A stretch of DNA of 64,000 nt, taken from Streptomyces sp. BV286. Its GTDB lineage: Bacteria > Actinomycetota > Actinomycetes > Streptomycetales > Streptomycetaceae. Numbering within the stretch: position 1 is the stretch's first letter; the number at the start of each line of letters is the position of its first letter. Below, one piece after another: positions 49,307-56,768 of this stretch. The notes beneath the pieces are model-generated. The model was given only the letters and a program-made list of their open reading frames with translations, made no database searches and was not told the DNA's origin. Location of the stretch: assembly GCF_019090165.1 (NCBI RefSeq), contig NZ_JAHRIB010000143.1, positions 1 to 64,000 on the forward strand, written 5' to 3'. A program made the translations under genes and the position numbers.

Positions 49307-49879
49307 CTACGGGGTGCTGCTCTGCTGAGCCGAGCGCGCTGCCTGGTTCTCGGTGTGGGCGCCGGCCGTGGACAGGGCGCCGCCGGAACTCTCGAGGTGC
49401 GCACGCACGAACCACTGGAACTGTTCGAGAGCGCGCAGCTGCTCGATGAGGAGGTCCTCCGTCACCGGGTCGACCTCGCCGACCTCGGCGAGCGTGGCGC
49501 GGTGGCCTTCGATGATGCCGGTGTACACCAGGTCGAGGGCGCCGAGATGCGCGATGGCATCGGCCCGCCCGACGTCGTAGTCGTCCCAGGTCCGCTCGGC
49601 GACGAGGGCGCCGGGTGTGCCCGCGGGCACACCTCCCAGCGCCGAGACGCGCTCGGCGGTGTCGTCGGCCATGCCGCGGACCTGCTCGACCTGCGGGTCG
49701 AGCATTTCGTGAATGGCGATGAAATGCGGGCCGACCACATTCCAGTGAATGTGCTTCAGAGTCAGCGAAAGGTCATTGAGCGCGTGCAGCCTCAGGCGGA
49801 GCTGCTCGATAATCTTGCCGCCGTCCTGGGTGCTGAGTCCGGGAACGGTGTACTTGGGCTCGGTTCGAGACGACGTCAT
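49307..49879 (-). CDS. dps: Dps-family DNA-protecting ferritin-like protein
   Basis: A 190-residue Dps protein with GGGAGG ahead of ATG 49879. The inter-subunit ferroxidase residues are present: His in LKHIHWNVVG, His in FIAIHEMLDPQVEQVRGMADDTAERVSALGG with its Asp and Glu. An N-terminal tail of about 20 residues precedes the four-helix bundle and a 30-residue Ser/Ala/Thr tail follows it. Dps oligomers store iron and protect DNA in oxidative and osmotic stress; dpsA of S. coelicolor is a known sigma-B target, which fits this location, though I see no sigma-B-type box upstream. Confidence 0.92.
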   Translation of the reverse strand: MTSSRTEPKYTVPGLSTQDGGKIIEQLRLRLHALNDLSLTLKHIHWNVVGPHFIAIHEMLDPQVEQVRGMADDTAERVSALGGVPAGTPGALVAERTWDDYDVGRADAIAHLGALDLVYTGIIEGHRATLAEVGEVDPVTEDLLIEQLRALEQFQWFVRAHLESSGGALSTAGAHTENQAARSAQQSSTP

Positions 49880-49955
49880 TCCTCATTCCTCCCTGGGAAT
49901 TCTCGCTGTTCCGGATGACGGGTGCCATGGTCGGCACTCCGGAGCTCATGCCCTG

Positions 49956-50126
49956 CTACCAGCGGTACCACCGTCCGCGGCGACCACCGGAAGCGGTCGG
50001 CCGCACGATGAAGCCGAGCAGCCACAGCACCAGCACGATGACCGCGATCCACCACAGCGCCTTGAGTGCGAAACCCGCACCGAAAAGCAGCAGGGCGAGC
50101 AGAAGGACAAGAATAAGGGGAACCAT
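49956..50126 (-). CDS. Small hydrophobic membrane protein (56 aa)
   Basis: ATG 50126 has GGAGGT 9 bases upstream. The product starts MVPLILVLLLALLLFGAGF, has a second hydrophobic segment (ALWWIAVIVLVLWLLGFIV) and ends in a basic Arg/Gly tail with WYRW. It is a two-helix membrane hairpin of a type common in Streptomyces and often simply named hydrophobic protein. The first codons (CTT ATT CTT CTT) are unusually poor in G/C third positions, perhaps to ease initiation. Function unknown; location suggests a stress-linked role. Confidence 0.8.
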   Translation of the reverse strand: MVPLILVLLLALLLFGAGFALKALWWIAVIVLVLWLLGFIVRPTASGGRRGRWYRW

Positions 50127-50220
50127 TGCTATCAACCTCCAGAACCTCTGGTGCCCCGCTGTCCGGGGGGTACGCCACCCGATTTCGACGCGCCGCGCTT
50201 TCTCGTCCGTTCGTCGCGCG

Positions 50221-50239
50221 GAGGCGGAGTCTCCGCCTC
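50221..50239. promoter_or_regulatory. Perfect 19-bp palindrome in the divergent spacer
   Basis: GAGGCGGAG, T, CTCCGCCTC. It lies between the divergent hydrophobic-protein and PRC-barrel genes, about 56 bases upstream of the sigma-B-type promoter. A one-base centre argues for a protein-binding dyad. Confidence 0.45.
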
Positions 50240-50294
50240 ATGGGCCCGACGGCCCGCCCGGGGCCGGAAGCGGCCGTTGTGAGGAAGCCGTCAC

Positions 50295-50319
50295 GAATGC
50301 CGGTCCGGCAGCGGGGTAT
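50295..50319 (+). promoter_or_regulatory. Sigma-B-type promoter for the PRC-barrel gene
   Basis: GAAT (50295-50298), 15 bases, GGGTAT (50314-50319). This matches the published S. coelicolor sigma-B consensus GNNT-N14-16-GGGTAC/T at every defined position. Predicted start near 50327, leader about 77 bases. Confidence 0.6.
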
Positions 50320-50403
50320 TGGCTGCCCGTGGAGGAAAGGCGGACGGCGGATGCCGACCGCGGTACTCCTCACGGACTCGAACACGGGGAAGGCAGGAGC
50401 GGC

Positions 50404-50775
50404 GTGACCACCGACGGAATCTGGTCGTACTCATCGGGCAGCGGGCACATGGAGGGACAGCGGCTCACGGGGTTCACGGTCGCCGCGGTCGACGGGACGA
50501 TCGGGCGAGTGGACCGGCAGGCGGACGAATCCGGGATGCGGCATCTGATCGTCGACACCGGGGTCTGGCTGTTCGGCAGGAGTGTGCTGATACCCGTGGG
50601 CGTCGTCACGGCCATCGACCCGAAGGCCCAGGAGATCAAGGTGGCGTGCACCGAGGAGGAGATCAAGGCCGCGCCCCGGTTCGAGACGGACCGCGAGACG
50701 CTGGACCCCGGGTATCTCGCCGGGGTCGGTGACTACTACCGGAGCCTTCCGCCCCGGCCGTCCACCACGGCCTGA
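50404..50775 (+). CDS. PRC-barrel domain protein
   Basis: A 123-residue cytoplasmic protein from GTG 50404 behind AGGAG. Residues about 18-85 are a PRC-barrel (LTGFTVAAVDGTIGRVDRQADESGMRHLIVDTGVWLFGRSVLIPVGVVTAIDPKAQEI), followed by a helical tail with FETDRETLDPGYLAGVGDYY. Such proteins are abundant in stress regulons of Streptomyces and Deinococcus; the ligand is unknown. The upstream promoter suggests sigma-B control. Confidence 0.85.
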   Translation: MTTDGIWSYSSGSGHMEGQRLTGFTVAAVDGTIGRVDRQADESGMRHLIVDTGVWLFGRSVLIPVGVVTAIDPKAQEIKVACTEEEIKAAPRFETDRETLDPGYLAGVGDYYRSLPPRPSTTA

Positions 50776-51015
50776 TCGGGTGCGGTGGACGGCCGGGGGA
50801 TCTGCCGGCACTGGATACGGGTTCAGGGGGAAGACGGATCCCGACGGGACGTGGCGCGAGGGAACGGACGCGAAGCCGACGGCGAGTGGCTCGCCCCCGC
50901 GACAGGACCCGGCAGTGAGGGCGGTGTCGTGCACGGTGACCTGGCCGTGAGGCCGCCCGGGGGTACCAGGCCGGCACCCGGCACCGAAGAAGCAGAGTTC
51001 AGGGGCACGACGCAC

Positions 51016-51468
51016 ATGGACCCAATCCACATGACCGCCTTCGCGTCGGCGGGCCGCACCCTTGGGGGGACGTCGATGGCGGCAGCCCCCATCACGACCG
51101 CGGCGATGGCCCGCGCGCACGCCCGGGCCGTTGTGGTCGAGCGCTGGAACCGCGCCGGCCGCACGGCGACGGAGGCGGCCCTCATCGATCTCTCGCTGGT
51201 GGTCTCGGAGCTCGTCACCAACGCCATTCGGCACGGCGGCGGGCTGGCCGGGTTCGACGTGACGCCCACGCCCGAGGGGGTGCGACTGGCCGTGCACGAC
51301 CACAGTGACGTCGTGCCCGCCGTCGCCTTCGGCCCCGGAGCGCTTCCGCCCAACCACCAGGTCAACGGGTACGGCTGGCCGCTGGTGATCCGGCTGGCAC
51401 GTGAGATCGCCATCGACAGGCGACCGGGGGGCGGCAAGACCGTCAGCGTGCTGGTACCGCTCGTCTGA
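51016..51468 (+). CDS. Stand-alone HATPase (RsbW-like) protein
   Basis: A 150-residue protein with an N-terminal extension of about 35 residues and an HATPase_c_2 fold. The N-box is LSLVVSELVTNAIRHGGG; the D-box region reads VHDHSDVVP and the last box YGWPLVIRLAREIAI, with a Gly-poor lid. These small ATPases act as anti-sigma factors or kinases of STAS proteins. Start ATG 51016 has only a weak upstream ribosome site (AGGGGC). The 240-base gap before it has a GGGTAC without a matching upstream box. Confidence 0.82.
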   Translation: MDPIHMTAFASAGRTLGGTSMAAAPITTAAMARAHARAVVVERWNRAGRTATEAALIDLSLVVSELVTNAIRHGGGLAGFDVTPTPEGVRLAVHDHSDVVPAVAFGPGALPPNHQVNGYGWPLVIRLAREIAIDRRPGGGKTVSVLVPLV

Positions 51469-51489
51469 CCGGGAACGGCCGACCACGAA

Positions 51490-51528
51490 GGGCCTCGGAC
51501 GAAGGCGGTCTCCGCTCGTCCGAGGCCC
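51490..51528. terminator. Bidirectional terminator between two HATPase genes
   Basis: GGGCCTCGGACGA (51490-51502) pairs perfectly with TCGTCCGAGGCCC (51516-51528) across a 13-base loop. Confidence 0.85.
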
Positions 51529-51595
51529 TGTCCGAGGAATCCGGCCCTCTCGTTTCCGAGGTGTGCCGTGGTGCGACGTACGCGGGTCGATGCCC

Positions 51596-52030
51596 TCACC
51601 AGGGCAGGAACACGTGGATGTCCTTGCCCTTGTCGGTGGCCACGACACTCACCTGGTCGCACAGCGTGTGGATCAGGTGCCATCCGACTCCGCCGCCACC
51701 CCGGCCGGGATGGAAGGGACGAGGCGCGGGCGGGGTGCTGCTGGTGTCGTGCATCGTCACGTGCACACCGTCGAACGTCCGCCGCAGGCGCAGCTCGAAG
51801 GGGCCCGGCGCGTACTGCACCGCATTGGCCGCCAGCTCCGTGACGACCAGCAGGATGTCGTCCCAGTGCTCCGGGGCGGTCGGCGGTGCGGTGCGCGTGA
51901 GCGCAAGAAGAAAATCCTCCGCGGCGATTCTGGCGCCCGTCACATTGGGCAGCTCGCCGGGGAAGGTCGTGGTCCGGGTGTACGTCTCCTCAGAAGGCAG
52001 TTTGTCGTCCCAACGCGGCTCGGTCGCCAT
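51596..52030 (-). CDS. Stand-alone HATPase (RsbW-like) protein, convergent with the previous one
   Basis: A 144-residue HATPase. The N-box is LLVVTELAANAVQYAPGP, the D-box MHDTSSTPPAPRP, and the G-rich lid GRGGGGVGWHLIHTLCDQV. Compared with the gene at 51016 it has a fuller glycine-rich lid. It is a good candidate anti-sigma factor for one of the SigB/SigF-type proteins. Start ATG 52030. Confidence 0.85.
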   Translation of the reverse strand: MATEPRWDDKLPSEETYTRTTTFPGELPNVTGARIAAEDFLLALTRTAPPTAPEHWDDILLVVTELAANAVQYAPGPFELRLRRTFDGVHVTMHDTSSTPPAPRPFHPGRGGGGVGWHLIHTLCDQVSVVATDKGKDIHVFLPW

Positions 52031-52348
52031 TGCGCCTTCCCCAGCCCGCTCCCCGCAGGGCTGTGCTGATTCCGTGCTTCCACCTTCCCGATGGCGGGGG
52101 GCTTACTCATGCCGGGTCTGGTGGGGATGCTAGGTAATCCAGAATGCGATGGTCTCTGGTGATTCCCGTGTGGTGGGCGAGTACCACGATCGGTGCGATT
52201 CATGGGTGCCCGTCTGCGGCCGCCTTCCGAGCGGCAGCCGGACTCGTACCGCGGCGCGTCTCCCGCGTCTGTTCCGGCCGGGCCGGGGCACACGGCAGGT
52301 GTGGGGTGTGAGCCGATCACGCCCCGACCACCTAAGAGAGGAGAATCC
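52031..52348. other. Intergenic stretch without recognised elements
   Basis: It lies between the minus-strand HATPase and the plus-strand small membrane protein, so it should hold divergent promoters. I found no consensus -35/-10 pair, sigma-B box or strong dyad. Confidence 0.4.
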
Positions 52349-52525
52349 GTGCTCAGCATCGCAGCGGCGGTCCTGTTCCTCATCGCTTTCCTGATCAATG
52401 CCGCGGACATCTCGACCAACGACGTATTCACATCGACGAACGTGATGCTCATCGGGCTGGCACTGCTGGCCCTGCATGTCGCCGGGGTCGGTAGCGGGTG
52501 GGGGAGCAGGAGCCGCCGGCGGTGA
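52349..52525 (+). CDS. Small membrane protein (58 aa)
   Basis: GTG 52349 has GAGAGGAG about 7 bases upstream, a strong ribosome site that fixes the start. The product has two hydrophobic helices (LSIAAAVLFLIAFLINAA and VMLIGLALLALHVAGV) separated by a polar TNDVFTSTN turn, and an Arg-rich C-terminus. No family function is known. Confidence 0.75.
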   Translation: MLSIAAAVLFLIAFLINAADISTNDVFTSTNVMLIGLALLALHVAGVGSGWGSRSRRR

Positions 52526-52555
52526 CGTGCCGGACCCCGCCCCGGCACGCACGCA

Positions 52556-52608
52556 GCACGAGAACGGACCGTACGGTGACCCGCTGTCACCGTGCGGTTC
52601 TTTCGTGC
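52556..52608. terminator. Bidirectional terminator hairpin
   Basis: Core ACGGTGAC (52573-52580) and GTCACCGT (52586-52593) with loop CCGCT, extended by bulged outer pairing (GAAC/GTTC and GCACG/CGTGC at the ends). It lies between the convergent small membrane protein and PMT genes. Confidence 0.75.
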
Positions 52609-52664
52609 ACGGCCCTCTCGACCGTGACCGCCGCCCCGGCCGGACCCTCCGAGGACCGCCCTGC

Positions 52665-54416
52665 TCAGATCCAGGTGTCGAACCACATCCTCGAGTACCA
52701 GCTCGCATGCGGGATCGTCTCGCCCGTGTAGACGGGGAAGAACCAGATGAAGTTCCAGACGACGAGCAGCACCAAGACGCCCGCGGCGACCGTGCCCGCC
52801 ACCCGGCGCCTCTCACCTGCCCCCGGTGGCCCCGGCAGCGCCCCCACCGCCATCGCCACGGCCAGGCACAGATACGGCACGAAGGCGACCGCGTAGAAGG
52901 AGAAGATCGTACGGTCCTGGTACTGGAACCAGGGCAGGTAGCCCGCCGCCACCGCGCACAGGACGGCCCCCGCGCGCCAGTCGCGGCGCATGGCCCATCG
53001 GTGGAGGAGATACAGCAGCGCGAAACACGCCGACCACCACAGCAGCGGTGTGCCCAGTGCAAGGACGGCCTGGGAGCAGCCGTCGGCGGTGCGGCAGCCG
53101 TCCTGGGCGAAGTCCGTCTCGTAGGAGTAGGCCACCGGGCGCCCCAGCACCAGCCAGCTCCACGGACTCGAGTCGTAGGGGTGCGGGGTGTGCAGCCCGA
53201 CGTTGAAGTCGTAGACCCCGCTCTCGTAGTGCCACAGACTGCGCAGCGCGGCCGGGATCCACGACCAGAGGCCGCCGCGGTCGTCCGCCCAGTGCCGACC
53301 GTAGCCCTTGTCGGTCAGGAACCAGCCGGTCCAGGTGGCGAGGTAGGCGACCAGGGCGACCGGCACGACGGAGAGCACCGACCACCCGGCGTCCTTGCGC
53401 AGGACGGCCAGATACGGTCGTCGTGCTCCGGCGACGCGGCGCGCCCCGACATCCCACAGCAGGGTCATGACCACGACGAACGCCAGGAAGTAGAGGCCGT
53501 TCCACTTGCTGGCGGCGGCCAGCCCCAGGAAGACGCCGGCCGCGACCCGCCACGGCCGGAAACCCGTTCCCGCCTGCTCGCCCGTGTGCCGGTCGGGGCC
53601 CGCGAAACCGTCCGCGCCCACCGGCAGACTCGCCGCGAGACGGGCCCGGGCCCGGTCCCGGTCGACGAGCAGGGAACCGAACGCCGCCAGGACGAAGAAC
53701 ATGACGATGAGATCGAGCAACGCCACCCGGCTCATCACGAAGTGCAGGCCGTCCACCGCCATCAGCAGTCCGGCCAGGCAGCCCAGCGCCGTCGAACGGA
53801 ACAGACGGCGCCCGATGCGGCACAGCATCAGAACCGACAGCGTGCCGAGCAGCGCGACCATGAAACGCCAGCCGAACGGATCGAGACCGAACATCCACTC
53901 ACCGAGGGCGATCACCCACTTGCCCATCGGCGGATGCGCGACGAAACTTCCGGCGTCGGAGAGCGGGATCACCTGCGGGTCCGCCACGATCTGCGGATCG
54001 GCGACCTTGCGGTCCGGCCAGGTCCCCTCGTAGCCGAGCCTGAGCAGCGCCCACGCGTCCTTGGCGTAGTAGGTCTCGTCGAACACGAGGCTCCGGGGCC
54101 GGCCCAGGTTCCAGAAGCGGATCGCCGCGGCCAGGACGGTCACGAGGAGCGGACCGATCCAGCCCATGGCCTTCGCGACGCGGTACGCCGACACGGGGCT
54201 GAGGCCGATGAACTCCCCGGCGCGGGTGCCTGGTTCGGGGAAGGGCGGAACCAGCAGTTCCCGGGTGTCGGTCCGCGGGTGCCCTGCGAACCCGAACCGG
54301 CGCAGCCGCTGGGGCCACGAGCCGACCTCTGTCTTCGTGTGGGCGTCGGCGTCGGCGCCCGCCTCCGCCGCGGTGTCACTGGTCACCGGGTCATCGTAGG
54401 GAACGGATGTGTTCAT
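52665..54416 (-). CDS. pmt: Protein O-mannosyltransferase (PMT family)
   Basis: A 583-residue polytopic membrane enzyme. A cytoplasmic N-terminus of about 85 residues leads to helix 1 (WIGPLLVTVLAAAIRFW) and the catalytic acidic motif LVFDETYYAKDAWALL in the first outer loop; FVAHPPMGKWVIALGEWMFG and the VMSRVALLDLIVMFFVLAAF helix follow, and the C-terminal WSWLVLGRPVAYSYE and YLPWFQYQDRTIFSFYAVAFVPYLCLAVA blocks are typical. It transfers mannose from polyprenyl-phosphate-mannose to secreted proteins at the membrane. The GT39-like gene at 10779 is only distantly related. Confidence 0.9.
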   Translation of the reverse strand: MNTSVPYDDPVTSDTAAEAGADADAHTKTEVGSWPQRLRRFGFAGHPRTDTRELLVPPFPEPGTRAGEFIGLSPVSAYRVAKAMGWIGPLLVTVLAAAIRFWNLGRPRSLVFDETYYAKDAWALLRLGYEGTWPDRKVADPQIVADPQVIPLSDAGSFVAHPPMGKWVIALGEWMFGLDPFGWRFMVALLGTLSVLMLCRIGRRLFRSTALGCLAGLLMAVDGLHFVMSRVALLDLIVMFFVLAAFGSLLVDRDRARARLAASLPVGADGFAGPDRHTGEQAGTGFRPWRVAAGVFLGLAAASKWNGLYFLAFVVVMTLLWDVGARRVAGARRPYLAVLRKDAGWSVLSVVPVALVAYLATWTGWFLTDKGYGRHWADDRGGLWSWIPAALRSLWHYESGVYDFNVGLHTPHPYDSSPWSWLVLGRPVAYSYETDFAQDGCRTADGCSQAVLALGTPLLWWSACFALLYLLHRWAMRRDWRAGAVLCAVAAGYLPWFQYQDRTIFSFYAVAFVPYLCLAVAMAVGALPGPPGAGERRRVAGTVAAGVLVLLVVWNFIWFFPVYTGETIPHASWYSRMWFDTWI

Positions 54417-54522
54417 GACGGTCCCCGCCTGTCACGGTCTCGGCGCGAGGCGCCGGGACATCGGCCGGTAAGGCGTCGTCGGTCCCTTTGGAACCGGACG
54501 GGAAAGTCGGGTGGACATACGT

Positions 54523-54553
54523 CTGTGCCCGCCGTACGGGACGGCGGGCACAG
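54523..54553 (-). terminator. Terminator of the galactan operon
   Basis: A perfect 13-bp stem, CTGTGCCCGCCGT (54523-54535) with ACGGCGGGCACAG (54541-54553), loop ACGGG, 34 bases after the GH30 stop. Confidence 0.85.
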
Positions 54554-54586
54554 AGATGGGTGGCGGTGGTGACGCCAGGGCGGCTG

Positions 54587-56641
54587 CTAGTCGGCCTGGT
54601 GGGACACGTCCGAGACCTTCCAGCGCTGGTTGTTGCCCGAGTTGGGCGTCCACAGCGTCACGGCCGCTCCCTCGTTGGTGGCCTGACCGCCGACCTCGAG
54701 AAGTCGCCCGGTGGCCGCGTTGACGAGGGTCCAGGTGCCGTCACCGGTCGTCGACATGATCCACTGGGTGGCCTTGTCGCGCGGGCCGGTGTCGGCCTCC
54801 AGCACCGGGGCGCCGTCACGGACGGCCAGGCGCTTGCCCTCCACCGGGTTGCTGAACACGTACCGCTGCCGGTTGCCGGTGTCGCCGGAGATCTGGCGCA
54901 GCTTCCACTGCTGGCCGGCCGCGTCTGTCTTCGCCGTCCTGATGACGAGGCCCGTGCCGTTGTCGGCGACGGTCAGCGCCTTGCCGCTCTGGACACCGGT
55001 CAGCTCGTAGGTGTGACCCTTGCGCAGCTCGGCGGCGTCCTTCGCGACACCGGAGACGCCCTTGACCACGAACGAGGTCACCGACTGAGCCGGCACGGTG
55101 AAGGTGGCCTTGCGGTCACTGACCTTGACGGCCTTGTGGCGGTCGAGCTTGCCGTCGGCGCTCGTCACGACGGGAGTGACGGTGGCGTTGCGGCTGACCT
55201 TGCCGAACTTCGACAGGTCGACCGTGACCGCACGGGACTCGGCGGTGCTGTTGACGTGGACGACGGTCGCGCCGTCGCCCTTCCTGGAGACGGCCGCCGC
55301 GCTGGAGGTGTCGTCCGTCTTGATCAGCCGGTCACCCGGCTTGATGTAGTGCGTGAAGTTGCGGGCGGTGTCGAACTTCGTGTTGGTGTAGATCGGGCAG
55401 GACTTCAGCGTGTCCTTCGAGGTGCAGCTGAACGAGAGCTGGATGCTGCCCCAGTTGCCGCCCTTGGCGGACTCGCCGCCCGGCTTCATGTTGTCGTAGT
55501 CCTCGACGGGCTGCCAGAACACCCAGGCCTTGGGCTCCAGTTCACGCAGGTCGTCGACCATGCGCTGGGCGAGACCCAGTCCCGGCCGCATGTCCGTGAA
55601 GCTCTGCCCGTCGCCCCAGTCGCCCTCGACCTCGCTCTGCCACAGCGGCTTGTCGGCCGCCTTGGCCAGGTCACGGACGGTGGTGCGCTGACCGGTGCCG
55701 TAGGTGTGGACGTTCATCTGGTCGACGAGGTCCCGCACGTCCTGCGGGTAGGTGTTCCAGTTCTGCGAGAAGATGGACGGGTTGGTCTCGTCCATCGCGG
55801 AGATCTCCGCCTTGGTCTTCGCCTTCTTCAGCGCGGGGGCCAGGGCCTTGATGACCTTCTGCTGGAGCTCGGGGCCTATGTGCGCCCCTTCCTGACGGCC
55901 CCCGACCGGCTGGCCGTCGGCGCCCAGGCGGGTGCTCCAGTAGTTGGTGTTGGGCTCGTTGAACGGGTCGACGGTGTCGACCTTGATGTCCTCGGCCTTC
56001 TCCAGCCGCTTGGTCGCCCCCGCCATGTAGGCCGCGAAGTCGTCGACCGACTCCGTCTTGAGCTGGTCGTCGGTGGCGTTGAACCCGCCGGAGACGTAGC
56101 CGCTCTCGGTCATGAACCACGGCGGGGAGTTGCTGAACGTCTCCCAGTGGTCGATGTCGTCCTTGATGTGGTCGACCCACCAGCGCTGGGTGGCGTCGGC
56201 GTTCTTGTTCCAGTCGGCCGGGTCGTCGGCGCTCCACCAGTCGGTGTCCTCGCGCGTGGTGCCCGCGGGGGCCTTCCACCAGCCCTCGACGGCACCGCCG
56301 GCGCGCAGGTAGTCCTTGACGTCCGGGGCGTTGCCGCCGCCTATGTTGTAGCGGGCGATGTTCAGCGCGAGACCGTCGTCGCCGAAGAGGAGCTTGGCGA
56401 GCTTCTCGCGTATCGGCTTGGGATAGTCGCCGGTGGCGTTGGCGAACCAGACCAGGCTGGTGCCCCAGCCCTCGAACTTCTCCTGCTTGTACGAGGGGTC
56501 GGGCTTCACGGTGACGGACGCGGTGTCCGCCGCCGTGACCTGTGCCGTGGACGACGGGGCGGATACCAGAGCGGCCCCGGTGGCCAGGGCGGTGAGGCCG
56601 GCGGCTCCGAGGAGCCGTCTGTTGCGGGTACGGCGTGCCAT
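54587..56641 (-). CDS. Secreted GH30 galactanase (endo-beta-1,6-galactanase type) with C-terminal CBM13
   Basis: A 684-residue protein. Residues 1-35 are a signal peptide (RRLLGAAGLTALATGAALVSA). About 45-400 is a GH30 barrel: EGWGTSLVWFANATGDYP, ARYNIGGGNAPD, the acid/base Glu in VDPFNEPNTNYW, the nucleophile Glu in PLWQSEVEGDWGDG and WVFWQPVEDY. About 400-520 is the GH30 side beta-domain, and 540-684 a ricin-B lectin (GQQWKLRQI, ATQWIMS, NNQRWKVS). The sequence best fits the subfamily acting on beta-1,6-galactan of arabinogalactan. It is the last gene of the operon. Confidence 0.85.
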   Translation of the reverse strand: MARRTRNRRLLGAAGLTALATGAALVSAPSSTAQVTAADTASVTVKPDPSYKQEKFEGWGTSLVWFANATGDYPKPIREKLAKLLFGDDGLALNIARYNIGGGNAPDVKDYLRAGGAVEGWWKAPAGTTREDTDWWSADDPADWNKNADATQRWWVDHIKDDIDHWETFSNSPPWFMTESGYVSGGFNATDDQLKTESVDDFAAYMAGATKRLEKAEDIKVDTVDPFNEPNTNYWSTRLGADGQPVGGRQEGAHIGPELQQKVIKALAPALKKAKTKAEISAMDETNPSIFSQNWNTYPQDVRDLVDQMNVHTYGTGQRTTVRDLAKAADKPLWQSEVEGDWGDGQSFTDMRPGLGLAQRMVDDLRELEPKAWVFWQPVEDYDNMKPGGESAKGGNWGSIQLSFSCTSKDTLKSCPIYTNTKFDTARNFTHYIKPGDRLIKTDDTSSAAAVSRKGDGATVVHVNSTAESRAVTVDLSKFGKVSRNATVTPVVTSADGKLDRHKAVKVSDRKATFTVPAQSVTSFVVKGVSGVAKDAAELRKGHTYELTGVQSGKALTVADNGTGLVIRTAKTDAAGQQWKLRQISGDTGNRQRYVFSNPVEGKRLAVRDGAPVLEADTGPRDKATQWIMSTTGDGTWTLVNAATGRLLEVGGQATNEGAAVTLWTPNSGNNQRWKVSDVSHQAD

Positions 56642-56768
56642 CGTGTGCTCCCAACTGCGGTGGTGGTAGCTGCGCGGTGGAGACCCCCCGCCCGTCGGGC
56701 AGGAGGAAGGGCTCTCGGACAGGCGTGGTGCCGTTCGAGGAGTCGGTGCGGGAAGTGCGGTGTGCGGT

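Noticed and set aside
50168..50173. GGGTAC as a sigma-B -10 box upstream of the hydrophobic-protein/PRC spacer
   Set aside because: No GNNT box at 14-16 bases upstream on the plus strand; the box at 50314-50319 is far better.
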